From Microbacterium sp. nov. GSS16 (GTDB lineage Bacteria; Actinomycetota; Actinomycetes; Actinomycetales; Microbacteriaceae): DNA of 64,000 bases. Position numbers and translations under genes: made by a program. Location of the stretch: positions 2,728,001-2,792,000 of the forward strand of contig NZ_CP116338.1 of assembly GCF_028198145.1 (NCBI RefSeq), given 5' to 3'. Below, piece after piece: positions 26,049 through 35,500 of this stretch; position 1 is the first letter of the stretch; the number at the start of each line of letters is the position of its first letter. The notes below the pieces were generated by a model, which saw nothing but the letters and a program-made list of their open reading frames with translations, made no database searches and was not told the origin of the DNA.

Positions 26049-27464
26049 ATGGCAGATGACGATCGGGATCCGTCCGACTTCGAGGAGATGCTCCGGCGCA
26101 TGATGTCGGGTGGGCAGATCGACCCGGAGGCGCTGCGCGACGCCCTGTCGGGAATGGGCGGGATGTCGATGGACCCGGCGCAGATGTCGGGGCTCATGGC
26201 GCAGCTGCAGGGCATGTTCGGCGGCGATCCGTGGCAGAGCGCGAAGCAGCGCGCGCTGCACATCGCCAATCGCGACGGTCTGGGCATCGCCGACGGTTCC
26301 CGCGCATCGCTCGCGGATGCCTTCGCTCTGGCGAACCTCTGGCTCGGTGAGGCGACCACGATCTCGGAGCTCGCCGCGCCGCCCCAGGCGATGACGCGCG
26401 GCGAATGGGTCGAGAAGACCCTGCCGGTCTGGAAGGAGATCGCCGACCCGGTATCTACGTCGATCGCGGATGCCCTGACCGGCGCGCTCGAGACGCAGGT
26501 GCCGCCCGAGATGCAGAGCATGGTGCAGGGTGCGGGCCAGCTGATGCGGGGCCTCGGTGGCTCGCTCTTCGCCGCGCAGTTCGGTCAGGTGCTCGGCCGG
26601 CTCTCGCTCGAGGTGGTCTCGGGCGGTGACGTCGGCATTCCCGTGCTCCCGCCGGGCACCGCCGCAGTGATCCCGCAGAACATCGCCGACTTCGGTGAGG
26701 GACTCGAGATCCCCGAAGACCAGATCGCGCTGTACCTCGCCGTGCGCGAACTCGCGTACGCCCGGCTGTACCGGCACGCGAAGTGGCTGCACCTGCACGT
26801 GCTCTCTCAGATCACCGACTTCGCACGCGGGGTGACGGTCGACGTCGAGGTGCTCGACGACCTGGCGTCCCGCCTCGATCCCACCAACCCGGAAGAGCTG
26901 CGCGCGGCGATCGAGGGCGGCGCCCTGCTGCCGGCGCAGACCGACGCGCAGCGCGAGGCACTGTCGCGCCTTGAGAACCTGATCGCCACGATCGACGGAT
27001 GGGTGGACGTGGTCACCGAGGAGGCGACCTCGCGTCTGCCCGACGGTGCACGCCTGGCGGAGGCCGCCCGCCGCCGTCGCGCGGTCGGCGGGCCGGCCGA
27101 AGACGCCCTGGGTGCGCTCGTCGGACTCAAGCTCCGGCCCCGGCGCCTGCGCGAGGCATCGGCGATGTGGCGCGCGGTGACGGATGCCGTCGGCGTCGCC
27201 GCGCGGGATGCGCTCTGGGACTACCCCGACATCATGCCGCTCGCCTCGGACATCGACGACCCCTCGGCGCTCATCGCACGCCTCGAGGCTCTGCAGCGCG
27301 GCGAGACGCCCGTGGCGGACGAGCTCGACGAGGCGCTCGCACGCCTGCTCGACGGAGAGGAGTTCGGGAAGGACACCCCCGAGGGCGACGCCCCCAACAG
27401 CACCTCCCCTGACGACGCCGTGGACGATGAGCCAGACCGCCCCGAAGGAGACCGTCCCGTCTGA
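26049..27464 (+). CDS. Zincin-like metalloprotease-family protein (Zincin_2/TIGR03624 type)
   Basis: A 471-residue soluble protein beginning with an acidic, Met/Gly-rich region (1-70) and continuing with the actinobacterial family pattern: ANLWLGEATTISE, GEWVEKTLPVWKE, PVLPPGTAAVIPQNIADF and DQIALYLAVRELAYARLYRHAKWL. In relatives as I recall them, that last helix reads E-x-x-H and supports a zinc site; here tyrosine stands in the histidine place (ELAY), so catalytic activity is doubtful. The C-terminal 40 residues are acidic and disordered. It is divergent from the PDZ protease gene with a GAGAGGG ribosome site. Confidence 0.75.
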   Translation: MADDDRDPSDFEEMLRRMMSGGQIDPEALRDALSGMGGMSMDPAQMSGLMAQLQGMFGGDPWQSAKQRALHIANRDGLGIADGSRASLADAFALANLWLGEATTISELAAPPQAMTRGEWVEKTLPVWKEIADPVSTSIADALTGALETQVPPEMQSMVQGAGQLMRGLGGSLFAAQFGQVLGRLSLEVVSGGDVGIPVLPPGTAAVIPQNIADFGEGLEIPEDQIALYLAVRELAYARLYRHAKWLHLHVLSQITDFARGVTVDVEVLDDLASRLDPTNPEELRAAIEGGALLPAQTDAQREALSRLENLIATIDGWVDVVTEEATSRLPDGARLAEAARRRRAVGGPAEDALGALVGLKLRPRRLREASAMWRAVTDAVGVAARDALWDYPDIMPLASDIDDPSALIARLEALQRGETPVADELDEALARLLDGEEFGKDTPEGDAPNSTSPDDAVDDEPDRPEGDRPV

Positions 27465-27611
27465 CGCCGACGCTGTCCGCCATCTCCGTCCGGCGGCGCG
27501 CCGGTCGGCAGTTGCGGGAACTGATCCTGCACATCGCGGTGAAAGGACGATCAGTCCACAGATGGCCGTTCTCCGCCCCGCGGGCGGGGCGCGGCGGGAC
27601 ACAATCGGGTC

Positions 27612-28478
27612 ATGAGCCCGATGACGCCCACGACACTGACCCGTCTGGACCCGCGTTATCCGCTGCTCTGGCGCGATGCCGACACCGTGCAGTTCGGGCT
27701 CGAGAACGTCGTGCGCCTCGAGGTCTCGGGCGCCTGGGTCGAGCCGCTGCTGAACCGGCTGCGCGCGGGCATCCGGCTCAGCTCGTTCGACGTCGTCGCG
27801 CACGGCGTCGGCGCGCCGCGCGGTGAGGCGAGGCGGATGCTGACGATCCTGCGTCCGCTGCTCGTCGAGGATGCGCTGCCGGCGCCGCCGTTCTGGACCG
27901 ATGCCGTCAACGTCGCAGACGGCCGGGGACAGGAACGGCTGCGACAGTCGCTGGTCGACGAGGGTCTCGACGAAGCCGATCCGCGCTCACCCGGTGCGGT
28001 GGCGGTGGTGATGGTCGGCGGGGCCGCGGCCGCATTGCAGCTCGCCCGCTTCCTGCGCGATGATCTGCCGCATCTGCCCATCGGGTTCGAGCAGGACGCC
28101 GCGGTCGTGGGCCCACTTGTCGTTCCAGGGCGCACGCCCTGCCTGTCGTGTCGCGATGCGCACGAGCGCGACCGCGACCCCGCCTGGCCGCGCCTGCATG
28201 CCCAGCTCGTCGGCACCACCACTCAGGTGACCTCGGCGCGCATCGCGCACGCCGCATCGCTGGTGGCCCGCATCCTCCGTACTCCCACACCTTCGGCGGG
28301 GCTGATGGTGCGGGTCAGCCCTGACGGACGGCACGCCTGGAGGTCGGTGCGACATCACGCAGAATGCCCGTGCCTCGAGCTGTCGTTCCGATCTCCGCCA
28401 GGAAGCGCGACGGAGACCGCTCCCCTCGTCCCGCTGACCGCGCCCACGACACCGCCAGCGTTCGCGCGGCCCGCGTGA
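27612..28478 (+). CDS. Stand-alone E1/ThiF-fold protein resembling TOMM cyclodehydratase partners
   Basis: A 288-residue protein. The middle part has VAVVMVGGAAAALQLARFL (about 130-147), reminiscent of a Rossmann-like nucleotide site, then TPCLSCRDAHERDRDPAWPR (176-194), the signature I know from E1-like partners of YcaO cyclodehydratases in thiazole/oxazole peptide pathways. CxxC at 177/180 and CxC at 252/254 could bind one zinc. The N-terminal 90 residues resemble the leader-peptide-binding winged helix region. No YcaO gene or precursor peptide is visible nearby, so a different role is likely. Its 3' end overlaps the helicase gene by 164 nt. Confidence 0.65.
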   Translation: MSPMTPTTLTRLDPRYPLLWRDADTVQFGLENVVRLEVSGAWVEPLLNRLRAGIRLSSFDVVAHGVGAPRGEARRMLTILRPLLVEDALPAPPFWTDAVNVADGRGQERLRQSLVDEGLDEADPRSPGAVAVVMVGGAAAALQLARFLRDDLPHLPIGFEQDAAVVGPLVVPGRTPCLSCRDAHERDRDPAWPRLHAQLVGTTTQVTSARIAHAASLVARILRTPTPSAGLMVRVSPDGRHAWRSVRHHAECPCLELSFRSPPGSATETAPLVPLTAPTTPPAFARPA

Positions 28479-30039
28479 TGCCGACGTAGGCGAGACGTCG
28501 CTCTTCGTCGATGTTCTCGAACGTCGTCGCGTACGAGATCGGCAGCGAGCCCTCGGCCCACCCGGCCAGCAGCACGTGCGGCCATTCGAGGCCCTTCGCC
28601 GCGTGCAGCGTCGAGAGGGTGACGGTCTGCAGCGTCGGCTCGTGCTGATCCTTCGCGCGCGCCATCAGCTCGTCGGCGAAGACGCGCAGCGTCGTGCCGG
28701 GCGGCGCTTCCTCTGCCAGCCGCAGGATCGCCCGGCGCGCCTCCCACCCGTCCCGCTGCGCACCGCCGGCCTGCGGCGGCTCGTCGGTGAGGCCGAGCCC
28801 GCGCAGCACGTCGCGCACGGTCGGCAGGAATCCCGCATCGGTCGGCGCCACCGCGGCGCCGCGCAGTGCGAGCACCGCCTGCCGGACCTCGGGCATGTCG
28901 AAGAAACGCGTGCCGCCGAGAACGCTCGTCGCGACACCTCGCGCGGCGAGCGCCTGCTGCAGCACGGCCGACTGCGCGTGCGCGCGATAGAGCACGGCGA
29001 TGTCGGAGGGTACCGCGCCCCCGGCGATGCGCCTCACGATGCTGTCGGCGATGCCCGCAGCCTCGTCGGTCTCGCTGTCGTACGCGGTGACGGTCGGCTG
29101 CTCGTCGTCGCCGGCCGGCGCACCGGCGGGCGTCAGGGCCAGCGCCCCTGGCCGCCCCTTCATCAGCGCGTTCGCGGCGGTGAGGATCGGCTCACGGGAG
29201 CGATAGTTCGTCTCGAGCCGCACGACCGTGGCATCGCCGAACCGGCGCTCGAACTCGAGCAGGTAGCGCTGCTGCGCCCCGGCGAAGGAGTAGATGGTCT
29301 GGCTGGCGTCGCCCACGACGCAGATGTCGCGTCGATCGCCGAGCCACAGCTCGAGCAGGCGATTCTGCAGAGGCGATACGTCCTGGAACTCGTCGACGGT
29401 GAAGTGCCGGTACTGCTCGTGCACGGCCGCCGCGACGCGGGGCTCGGCTTCGAGCATCCCGGCACAGGCCAGCAGCACGTCCTCGAAGTCGAGCTGGCGT
29501 CGTTCGTCTTTGAGCGCCTCGTAGGCGGTCTGCAGCTCGATGAGCTGTTCGGGGCGGATGCCGCTGATCGGGCGCTGCAGCTCGGCGTACTGCTCGATGG
29601 ACAGCATCGAGACCTTCCGCCACTCGATCTCGGCTGCGATATCGCGCAGAGTCGCCGTGCTGGGACGCAGACGCATCGCGTCGGCAGCCTGCCCCAGCAT
29701 CCGGACTTTGTTGTCGATGAGCGACGGAGCGGAGTCGCCCGCGACCGTCGGCCAGAAGAAGTTCAGCTGCTTGAGCGCCGCGGCGTGGAAGGTGCGCGCG
29801 GCAACCCCGCCGACGCCGAGTGCGCGCAGGCGCCCGCGCAGCTCTCCCGCGGCCTTCGCGGTGAAGGTGACGGCCATCACGCGCTGCGGCGAGTAGGCGC
29901 CGGTGTCGACCCCGTGCGCGATGCGGTGCGTGATGACCCGCGTCTTGCCCGTGCCGGCTCCCGCGAGCACGGCCACGGGTCCGCGCAGCACCGAGGCGGC
30001 CTCCCGCTGGCGCTCGTCGAGTGCGTCCAGTGCGCTCAC
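28315..30039 (-). CDS. UvrD2-like superfamily 1 DNA helicase, short form
   Basis: A 574-residue SF1 helicase with Walker A GAGTGKT at 27-33, motif II FTVDEFQDVS, motif III VGDASQTIYSFAGA, motif IV ETNYRS, motif V LSTLHAAKGLEWPHV and motif VI YVGITRAART. It matches UvrD2 in order and length of the motor, but ends soon after motif VI: the HRDC and tetracysteine domains of the mycobacterial protein are absent. The GTG start overlaps the nudC stop (GTGA). Its last 53 codons lie antisense to the E1-like gene. Likely a 3'-5' helicase or ssDNA translocase for repair. Confidence 0.88.
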   Translation of the reverse strand: MSALDALDERQREAASVLRGPVAVLAGAGTGKTRVITHRIAHGVDTGAYSPQRVMAVTFTAKAAGELRGRLRALGVGGVAARTFHAAALKQLNFFWPTVAGDSAPSLIDNKVRMLGQAADAMRLRPSTATLRDIAAEIEWRKVSMLSIEQYAELQRPISGIRPEQLIELQTAYEALKDERRQLDFEDVLLACAGMLEAEPRVAAAVHEQYRHFTVDEFQDVSPLQNRLLELWLGDRRDICVVGDASQTIYSFAGAQQRYLLEFERRFGDATVVRLETNYRSREPILTAANALMKGRPGALALTPAGAPAGDDEQPTVTAYDSETDEAAGIADSIVRRIAGGAVPSDIAVLYRAHAQSAVLQQALAARGVATSVLGGTRFFDMPEVRQAVLALRGAAVAPTDAGFLPTVRDVLRGLGLTDEPPQAGGAQRDGWEARRAILRLAEEAPPGTTLRVFADELMARAKDQHEPTLQTVTLSTLHAAKGLEWPHVLLAGWAEGSLPISYATTFENIDEERRLAYVGITRAARTLAVSWARSAGRGERSPSRFLAEIGTTARGTGILRDVAPTSRRAVRQG

Positions 30040-31016
30040 TTCGACTCGCTACGCTCGCTCAGCGCACCGCACTTCGCCCCGTCGTCTCGGTGCGCTCGCT
30101 CAGCGCACCGCTCGCTGCGCTCGCTCAGCGCACCGCGCTTCTCGCCAGCCCGGTACCAGTCCTCGATGAGCCTGCGCGCGATCGACGATCGGCTCGGCAG
30201 GCCGACGGGCCCTTCGCCGTCGAGCGAGCTCCCGATCTCGGCACGCGTCAGCCAGCGCACGTCGATGATCTCCTCACCGTCGGCTCTCACGTTCTCATCG
30301 GCGGCGACGGCGCGGAATCCGACCATCAGCGAGCGCGGGTACGGCCAGGGCTGCGACGAGATGTAGCGCAGCTCGCGCAGACGAACCCCGGCTTCCTCCG
30401 CGAGCTCGCGGTGCACGGTCGTCTCCATCGACTCCCCCGCCTCCACGAATCCGGCGAAGCACGAGTACATCGTGCCGCGCCACGCGGCGTTGGCACCCAG
30501 CAGCAGCCGCTCACCGTCGGCGCTCTCGACCGCCACGATCACGGCGGGGTCGGTGCGCGGGAAGTGCTGTGCGTCGCATCCGGGGCAGTGCCGCGACCAT
30601 CCGGCGCTGCGGAGTTCGAGCTCGGTTCCGCAGCGGCTGCAGTGACGCACGTCGACCAGCCACGCGGCGACCGCGACGGCGGTCACGAAGATCTCCGCTT
30701 CGAACGGACCGAGCAGACCGCCGACCTCGCGCAGCCCCAGCCACGTCTCCTCGGGTGCCGCATCGATGCTCTCGGTCTGCGGCGGGACGGATGCCAGGAG
30801 CAGGGGCGCGCCATCGGCATCCCGTCCCAGCAGAGCCCAATCGGCCTCGCCGACCTGACCCGCGTCGACCCGCACGACGGCCCGGTCCGCGACGCGCAGA
30901 CGACGGTCGCGCACGACGACCACCCTGGTTCCCTCCACGGCGCGCAGCCGCTCGATCACGCCGGGTTCAGCGCGCAGATCAGCCGCCCTGTCGAGGATGT
31001 CGGACCTGGTGCTCAT
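30036..31016 (-). CDS. nudC: NAD+ diphosphatase / NAD-RNA decapping Nudix hydrolase
   Basis: A 326-residue NudC. The zinc ribbon HCSRCGTEL ... HCPGCD, the Nudix box GFVEAGE ... RELAEEAGV and the NAD-specific SQPWPYPRSLM are all present. NudC splits NAD(H) and removes NAD caps from RNA. ATG at 31016 has an AGGAGG site. The last 40 or so residues (ALSERSE units) are encoded by a three-copy dispersed repeat (30052-30136) and probably add nothing to function. Its stop overlaps the helicase start, so the two are coupled. Confidence 0.93.
   Translation of the reverse strand: MSTRSDILDRAADLRAEPGVIERLRAVEGTRVVVVRDRRLRVADRAVVRVDAGQVGEADWALLGRDADGAPLLLASVPPQTESIDAAPEETWLGLREVGGLLGPFEAEIFVTAVAVAAWLVDVRHCSRCGTELELRSAGWSRHCPGCDAQHFPRTDPAVIVAVESADGERLLLGANAAWRGTMYSCFAGFVEAGESMETTVHRELAEEAGVRLRELRYISSQPWPYPRSLMVGFRAVAADENVRADGEEIIDVRWLTRAEIGSSLDGEGPVGLPSRSSIARRLIEDWYRAGEKRGALSERSERCAERAHRDDGAKCGALSERSESK
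30052..30136. repeat. Three-copy palindromic repeat inside the 3' end of nudC
   Basis: CGCTCGCTCAGCGCACCGC occurs at 30052-30070, 30093-30111 and 30118-30136. The middle copy sits in GGTGCGCT/AGCGCACC, an 8-bp palindrome, so the unit is REP-like. It is translated as ALSERSE-type peptides at the end of NudC. Confidence 0.85.
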
Positions 31017-31118
31017 GAGTCCTCCTGCTCTCGTGCGGCCCTCCCGGAAGCGATGTTTGCCGCGGCACTCGCGTGGCGTGGACGCCAAGGGCGCGGGGGC
31101 AGACCTACGCTGGGGAGC

Positions 31119-32501
31119 ATGGCACGCTCTCCTTTCACTCTAGTGGCGGCGGTCACGGCCGCTGTGCCCGGGGCGGAGGTCACCGGCGCTCGCGCTCTGA
31201 CCGCGGATGGCGACGGGAGGTTCGACTCGGCCATCGCCACGCTCGCCGACGGCAGCGAACTCGTCATCCGGGTCGCCGCCGATGACGCGGCCGCCGTCGA
31301 GCTGGCGGAGGAGGCGCTCGCGCTGCGCGCGCTGACGGCCGGAGCCAGGGAGATCCTGCCCTTCCGCGTGCCCACCGCGATGGGAGAGACACGGGTCGGC
31401 GAGGCGCGCGCGCTCGTCACCGATCTCATGCCCGGCTTCCAGGTCGAGGCCGCGCACCTTCCCGCCGGGCGGGGCGCGGCCGTGTCGGTCGGACAGGCGA
31501 TCGCCGCGGTGCACGCCCTGCCGCCGTCGGTCGTGCGTGCCGCCGGGCTGAGTGTGCGTGACGCAGCCGCCGTGCGCGCCGAGACCGAGCAGCTGGTCGA
31601 CCGCGCGTCGGCGACCGGACGGGTGCCGGCACGTCTCAGCGCACGATGGCGAGGGGCCGTCGCCGACGACGCCCTGTGGCGCTTCGAGAGCGCCGTGACG
31701 CTGGGCGGCATCCAGGCCCTCTCGTTCCTGTTCGAGGACGACCCCCATGACGGTCCGCAGGTGGTGGCGGTGCTCGGCTGGCGCGGGCTCGCCGTCGGCG
31801 ACCCCGCAGAAGATCTGGGATGGCTCTCCGGTGCTCCTGATGCTGCGGCCGATGTTCTCGCCGCCTACACGGCTGCGTCGCAGCGCGCGGCCGATGACGC
31901 GCTGCAGGCGCGCGCCCGCCTGCACGCCGAGCTCGAGTTCGCGCGCTGGCTGGTGCACGGCGACGAGCTGCGCCGGCCCGACATCGTCGATGACGCCGCC
32001 GCCCTGCTGGACTCGCTCAGCTCGGGTCTGCGCGCCGACGACCTGCGCGCGGCCGCGACGTACACGGGCGGTGTGGATTCGGCTCTCGACGTGCTCGACC
32101 GCGTGCCCGCCACCGCCTCGAGCGACATCGACACCTCGATGCAGACCGACGCCTACCGCCCCGAGGATCTCTGGCACGACGCCGAGGCGGACGAGCCGGG
32201 CGACGACCGCGAGCACGCGGACCCGAAGACCGCCACCGGATCACTCCGCGCGGACGGCCACGAGCACCCAGAGTCACCGACCGCTTCGGGTCATGCATCG
32301 TGGGATGAGCCCACGCAGGATCTCACGGACGTCGCCGGCGTGCGCGGGCCGACCCACGACGGGCACGACGGCACGTCGGCACGGGATGCCGAAGGCGCTG
32401 CGGGCAGCGATCAGCCGGCATCCGCCGAGACGGACTCGGACGAGGCTCAGCGGGCCGCCCGCGCGGCGCTCCAGCGCTGGACCAGGTCCGACTCTGAGTA
32501 G
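31119..32501 (+). CDS. APH/kinase-fold protein, probably a pseudokinase
   Basis: About 460 residues from the ATG at 31119 (GGGGAGC ribosome site); the open frame reaches back to 30021 over nudC and is not credible. Residues 1-300 align by eye with aminoglycoside phosphotransferase-like kinases, ending in VGDPAEDLGWL (226-236). The catalytic HGDxxxxN motif is replaced by TLGGIQALSF (194-203), and the metal-binding DW by LGW (219-221), so both key aspartates are missing. The final 120 residues are acidic and low-complexity. It is convergent with adnB and overlaps it by 55 nt. Possibly a binding or scaffold protein. Confidence 0.75.
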   Translation: MARSPFTLVAAVTAAVPGAEVTGARALTADGDGRFDSAIATLADGSELVIRVAADDAAAVELAEEALALRALTAGAREILPFRVPTAMGETRVGEARALVTDLMPGFQVEAAHLPAGRGAAVSVGQAIAAVHALPPSVVRAAGLSVRDAAAVRAETEQLVDRASATGRVPARLSARWRGAVADDALWRFESAVTLGGIQALSFLFEDDPHDGPQVVAVLGWRGLAVGDPAEDLGWLSGAPDAAADVLAAYTAASQRAADDALQARARLHAELEFARWLVHGDELRRPDIVDDAAALLDSLSSGLRADDLRAAATYTGGVDSALDVLDRVPATASSDIDTSMQTDAYRPEDLWHDAEADEPGDDREHADPKTATGSLRADGHEHPESPTASGHASWDEPTQDLTDVAGVRGPTHDGHDGTSARDAEGAAGSDQPASAETDSDEAQRAARAALQRWTRSDSE

Positions 32502-35500
32502 ATCCGGTCGTCGCGGATGACCAGGTCGTCGGCGACGTAGAACAGCGCCACGTCGATCTCCTCCAGCGGCACGCCGAACCGCCGGTGGTACGCGAGCCGG
32601 TACAGCGCCAGCTGCAGCATCCGCTCCTCGCGCTCGGCGGCCGTGCGCGGTGCGCGGCCGGTCTTCCAGTCGACGATCTCGATGCGTCCGCCGCGGTCCT
32701 CACGGCGGTAGACGGCGTCGAGCTTGCAGATCACGATGTGTCCGCCACCCTCGGCCGCGTCCTGGGCTCCGCTGAACGCGAAGTCGATCTCGATCTCCAC
32801 TGCGATCGGCTGCAGCGGAGCCCATTCGCTGCGCTCGAACACCGCCCGCAGCTCGTCGAGGGCGCGCTTGTCGTCACTGCCGACGTGAGTCGCAGGCGCC
32901 GCGTCGGCACCTTCGTCATCGAGCTCCCAGAGCGCGCTCTCGACGGTGGAGCTCGCACCCACGAGACCCGAGCGATGCTCGACCCACGCGTGGAACAGCG
33001 TGCCGATGCGGGTCTGCGTGTAGGGCCGCTCGGGCATCGGACGTCCGAGGTCGCGCAGCGTGCCGCGGTAGTCGGTGACCCAGTCCTTGAACCGCGACGC
33101 GGGAACGCGCGTCGGCACCTCGGCGGCGGCGCCCTGCAGCCGCTCGGCCCGCTCGGCGAGCAGCCGTTTGAGCTGGTCGGTGGGCTCCGGCCGCTCTGCA
33201 CGGGCAAGGGCTGCGCGCGCCTCCTGCTCGGCGGCGGCGACCCGCGGCCGGCGGTCGCCCAGCGGGTCCATCGGCCACGAGCGCGTCATCCCGGGACCGT
33301 CGTACGGGTTGTCGTCGGGGTCGACGCCCTCGATCGGGTCGAGACCGAGCACGTCGAGCGCGTCGAGCAGATAGGGGCTGGCCTGGCGCGGCTTCACCTG
33401 ACCGGCCCAGTGCGCCCCGGAGAGCAGCAGATCGCTGCGCGCGCGGGTGAACGCCACGTAGGCGAGTCTGCGCTCCTCCTGCTGCTGGTAGTCGCGGTAC
33501 TCGTTCTTGAACCGGCGCAGCGCGCCGCCGTTCGGGTACGCCTTCGTCACGCCCGCGGCGAGCGCGTCCAGGGCGGCCTTGTGCCGCTTCGCGGGGACGT
33601 CGCCCGCGGCATCCATCTCGGCCTGCGGATCCCAGCGGAACACGGGCAGCGCGTCGCGGTCGCCGCGCAGCGCGAACGGCACCACCCCGAATCCGAACCA
33701 CCCGGCCGTGTCCTGCGGACGCCCGGGCAGCTCTCCGTCGACGAGCCGGACGACGGCCACAGCGTCCCATTCGAGCCCCTTGGACCCGTGGATCGTCAGC
33801 AGCTGCACCACGCCGGGCTCGGGAGGTTCGGGCCGCGGCATGAGCTCATCGGTGCTCTCGGCCTTATCGAGCCACGCGAGCAGACTTCCGATCGTTCCGC
33901 GGTCGTCGGCGCTGAGGAACGCGCGCACCTCGTCGGCGAAGGCGCGCAGCTGGGTCGCGGCGACCCGCGCGGGTCCGCGCGATTCGTTCGCCGCGAGCTC
34001 GATGTCGAGTCGCAGCTCGAGCTCGATCAGGCGGATCAGCTCGGGGATGGGCAGGCCGGCCGAGCGCCTGAGCCGTTCGAGGATCTCCCCCGCCGCCCGC
34101 ATCCGTCGACGGCCCTCCGGGCTGATCGCCGCGATCAGACGGTAGTCGTCGGGAGCGGCGCGCAGGAAGTCGACGGCGTCGACGATCGACACGGCCTCGT
34201 CGGCGCCGCGCGACGCACGCAGCCGCTGCTGCACCTCGTCGGAGAGGGGCGAGAGATCGGCGTCGCGCCCGGCGAGCGCGGTCGCGAGATCGTAGAGCGC
34301 CGCCATGTCGGCGACGCCGATCGCGAAGCGGGGCCCGACGAGCAGACGGATGAGAGCGGAACCCGCCGTCGGGTCGTGGATCACCCGCAGCATCGAGACG
34401 ACGTCGACCACCTCCGGCGTCGACAGCAGCCCGCCGAGCCCGAGGATCCGGTGCGGGATGCCCTGACGCGCCAACGCGGCGGCGAAGGTCTGCATGTGTC
34501 GCTTCGACCGGAACAGGATCGCACCGGTGTGAGCGTGATCCGGATCCGACTGCTCGTGCTCGCGGCGTCGCGATGCGAACCACTCGGCGACCTGCTCGGC
34601 CTCATCGTCGACGGTGTGCGGGAAGAGCACCTCGACGCGGCCCTGCCCTGCGGCCGGGCGCGGTTCGAGAGCCGGCACGTCGAGCCCCGCGCGTGCGAGG
34701 GGCTCGAGCACGCGGTTGGCGACATCGAGGATGCGCGTGTCGTTGCGCCAGCTGGTCATCAGGCTGTACGTCGTCGCGGCGTGGTCGTGGGCGAACGCGC
34801 GGCTGAAGGCATAGAGGTTGTCGGCGCTCGCACCACGCCAGCCGTAGATCGACTGGTGCGGGTCTCCGACCGCCATCACCGCGCTGTCGCGGAACAGCGC
34901 GGCGAGAAACCGGGTCTGGATGACAGAGGTGTCCTGATACTCGTCGAGCAGCACCACCCGATGCTGCTCGCGCAGGTCGGCGCGCACGTCGGGCGCGCTC
35001 TCGACGATGTCGAAGGCGCCGCCGACCTGGTCGGCGAAGTCGAGCACGCCGCGGCGCTGCTTCTCGGCCATGTAGTCGCGCACGAGGCGGGCGAGCACGG
35101 GAATGCTGCGCAGGTTCAGCGCCGCAGTGTCGACGTCGCGATTCGTGCGGTACGGCTCGAACGCCGCCGCCTGCTCGGCTGCGATGCGCTCGACCGCATC
35201 GAGGTCGGCACGGTGATCGAGCACTTCGGCGGCGAGCCTCTGCACCGCGTCGATGACTCCGCCGAGAGACCGGTCGATCTCCTCGAGATCGGGGATGTCG
35301 GCACGCAGCACGACGGCACGGGCGATGAGCCAGGAAGCCGACTGGCTGAGCATGGCCGCCTCCGGATCGCGTCCGATGCGCGCGGCGTGCTCGCGCACGA
35401 TGCCGTCGGCGAAGGCGTTGTAGGTCGATACTCGGGGGCGGATGAGGAGATCCTCCGCCGCGCGCGGCGTGCGGGGGTCCCACCCCGTGCCGTAGTGCTC

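Noticed and set aside
30021..31118. N-terminal extension of the APH-like protein
   Set aside because: The 366 extra codons are the exact antisense of nudC and the repeat; a ribosome site marks the ATG at 31119.
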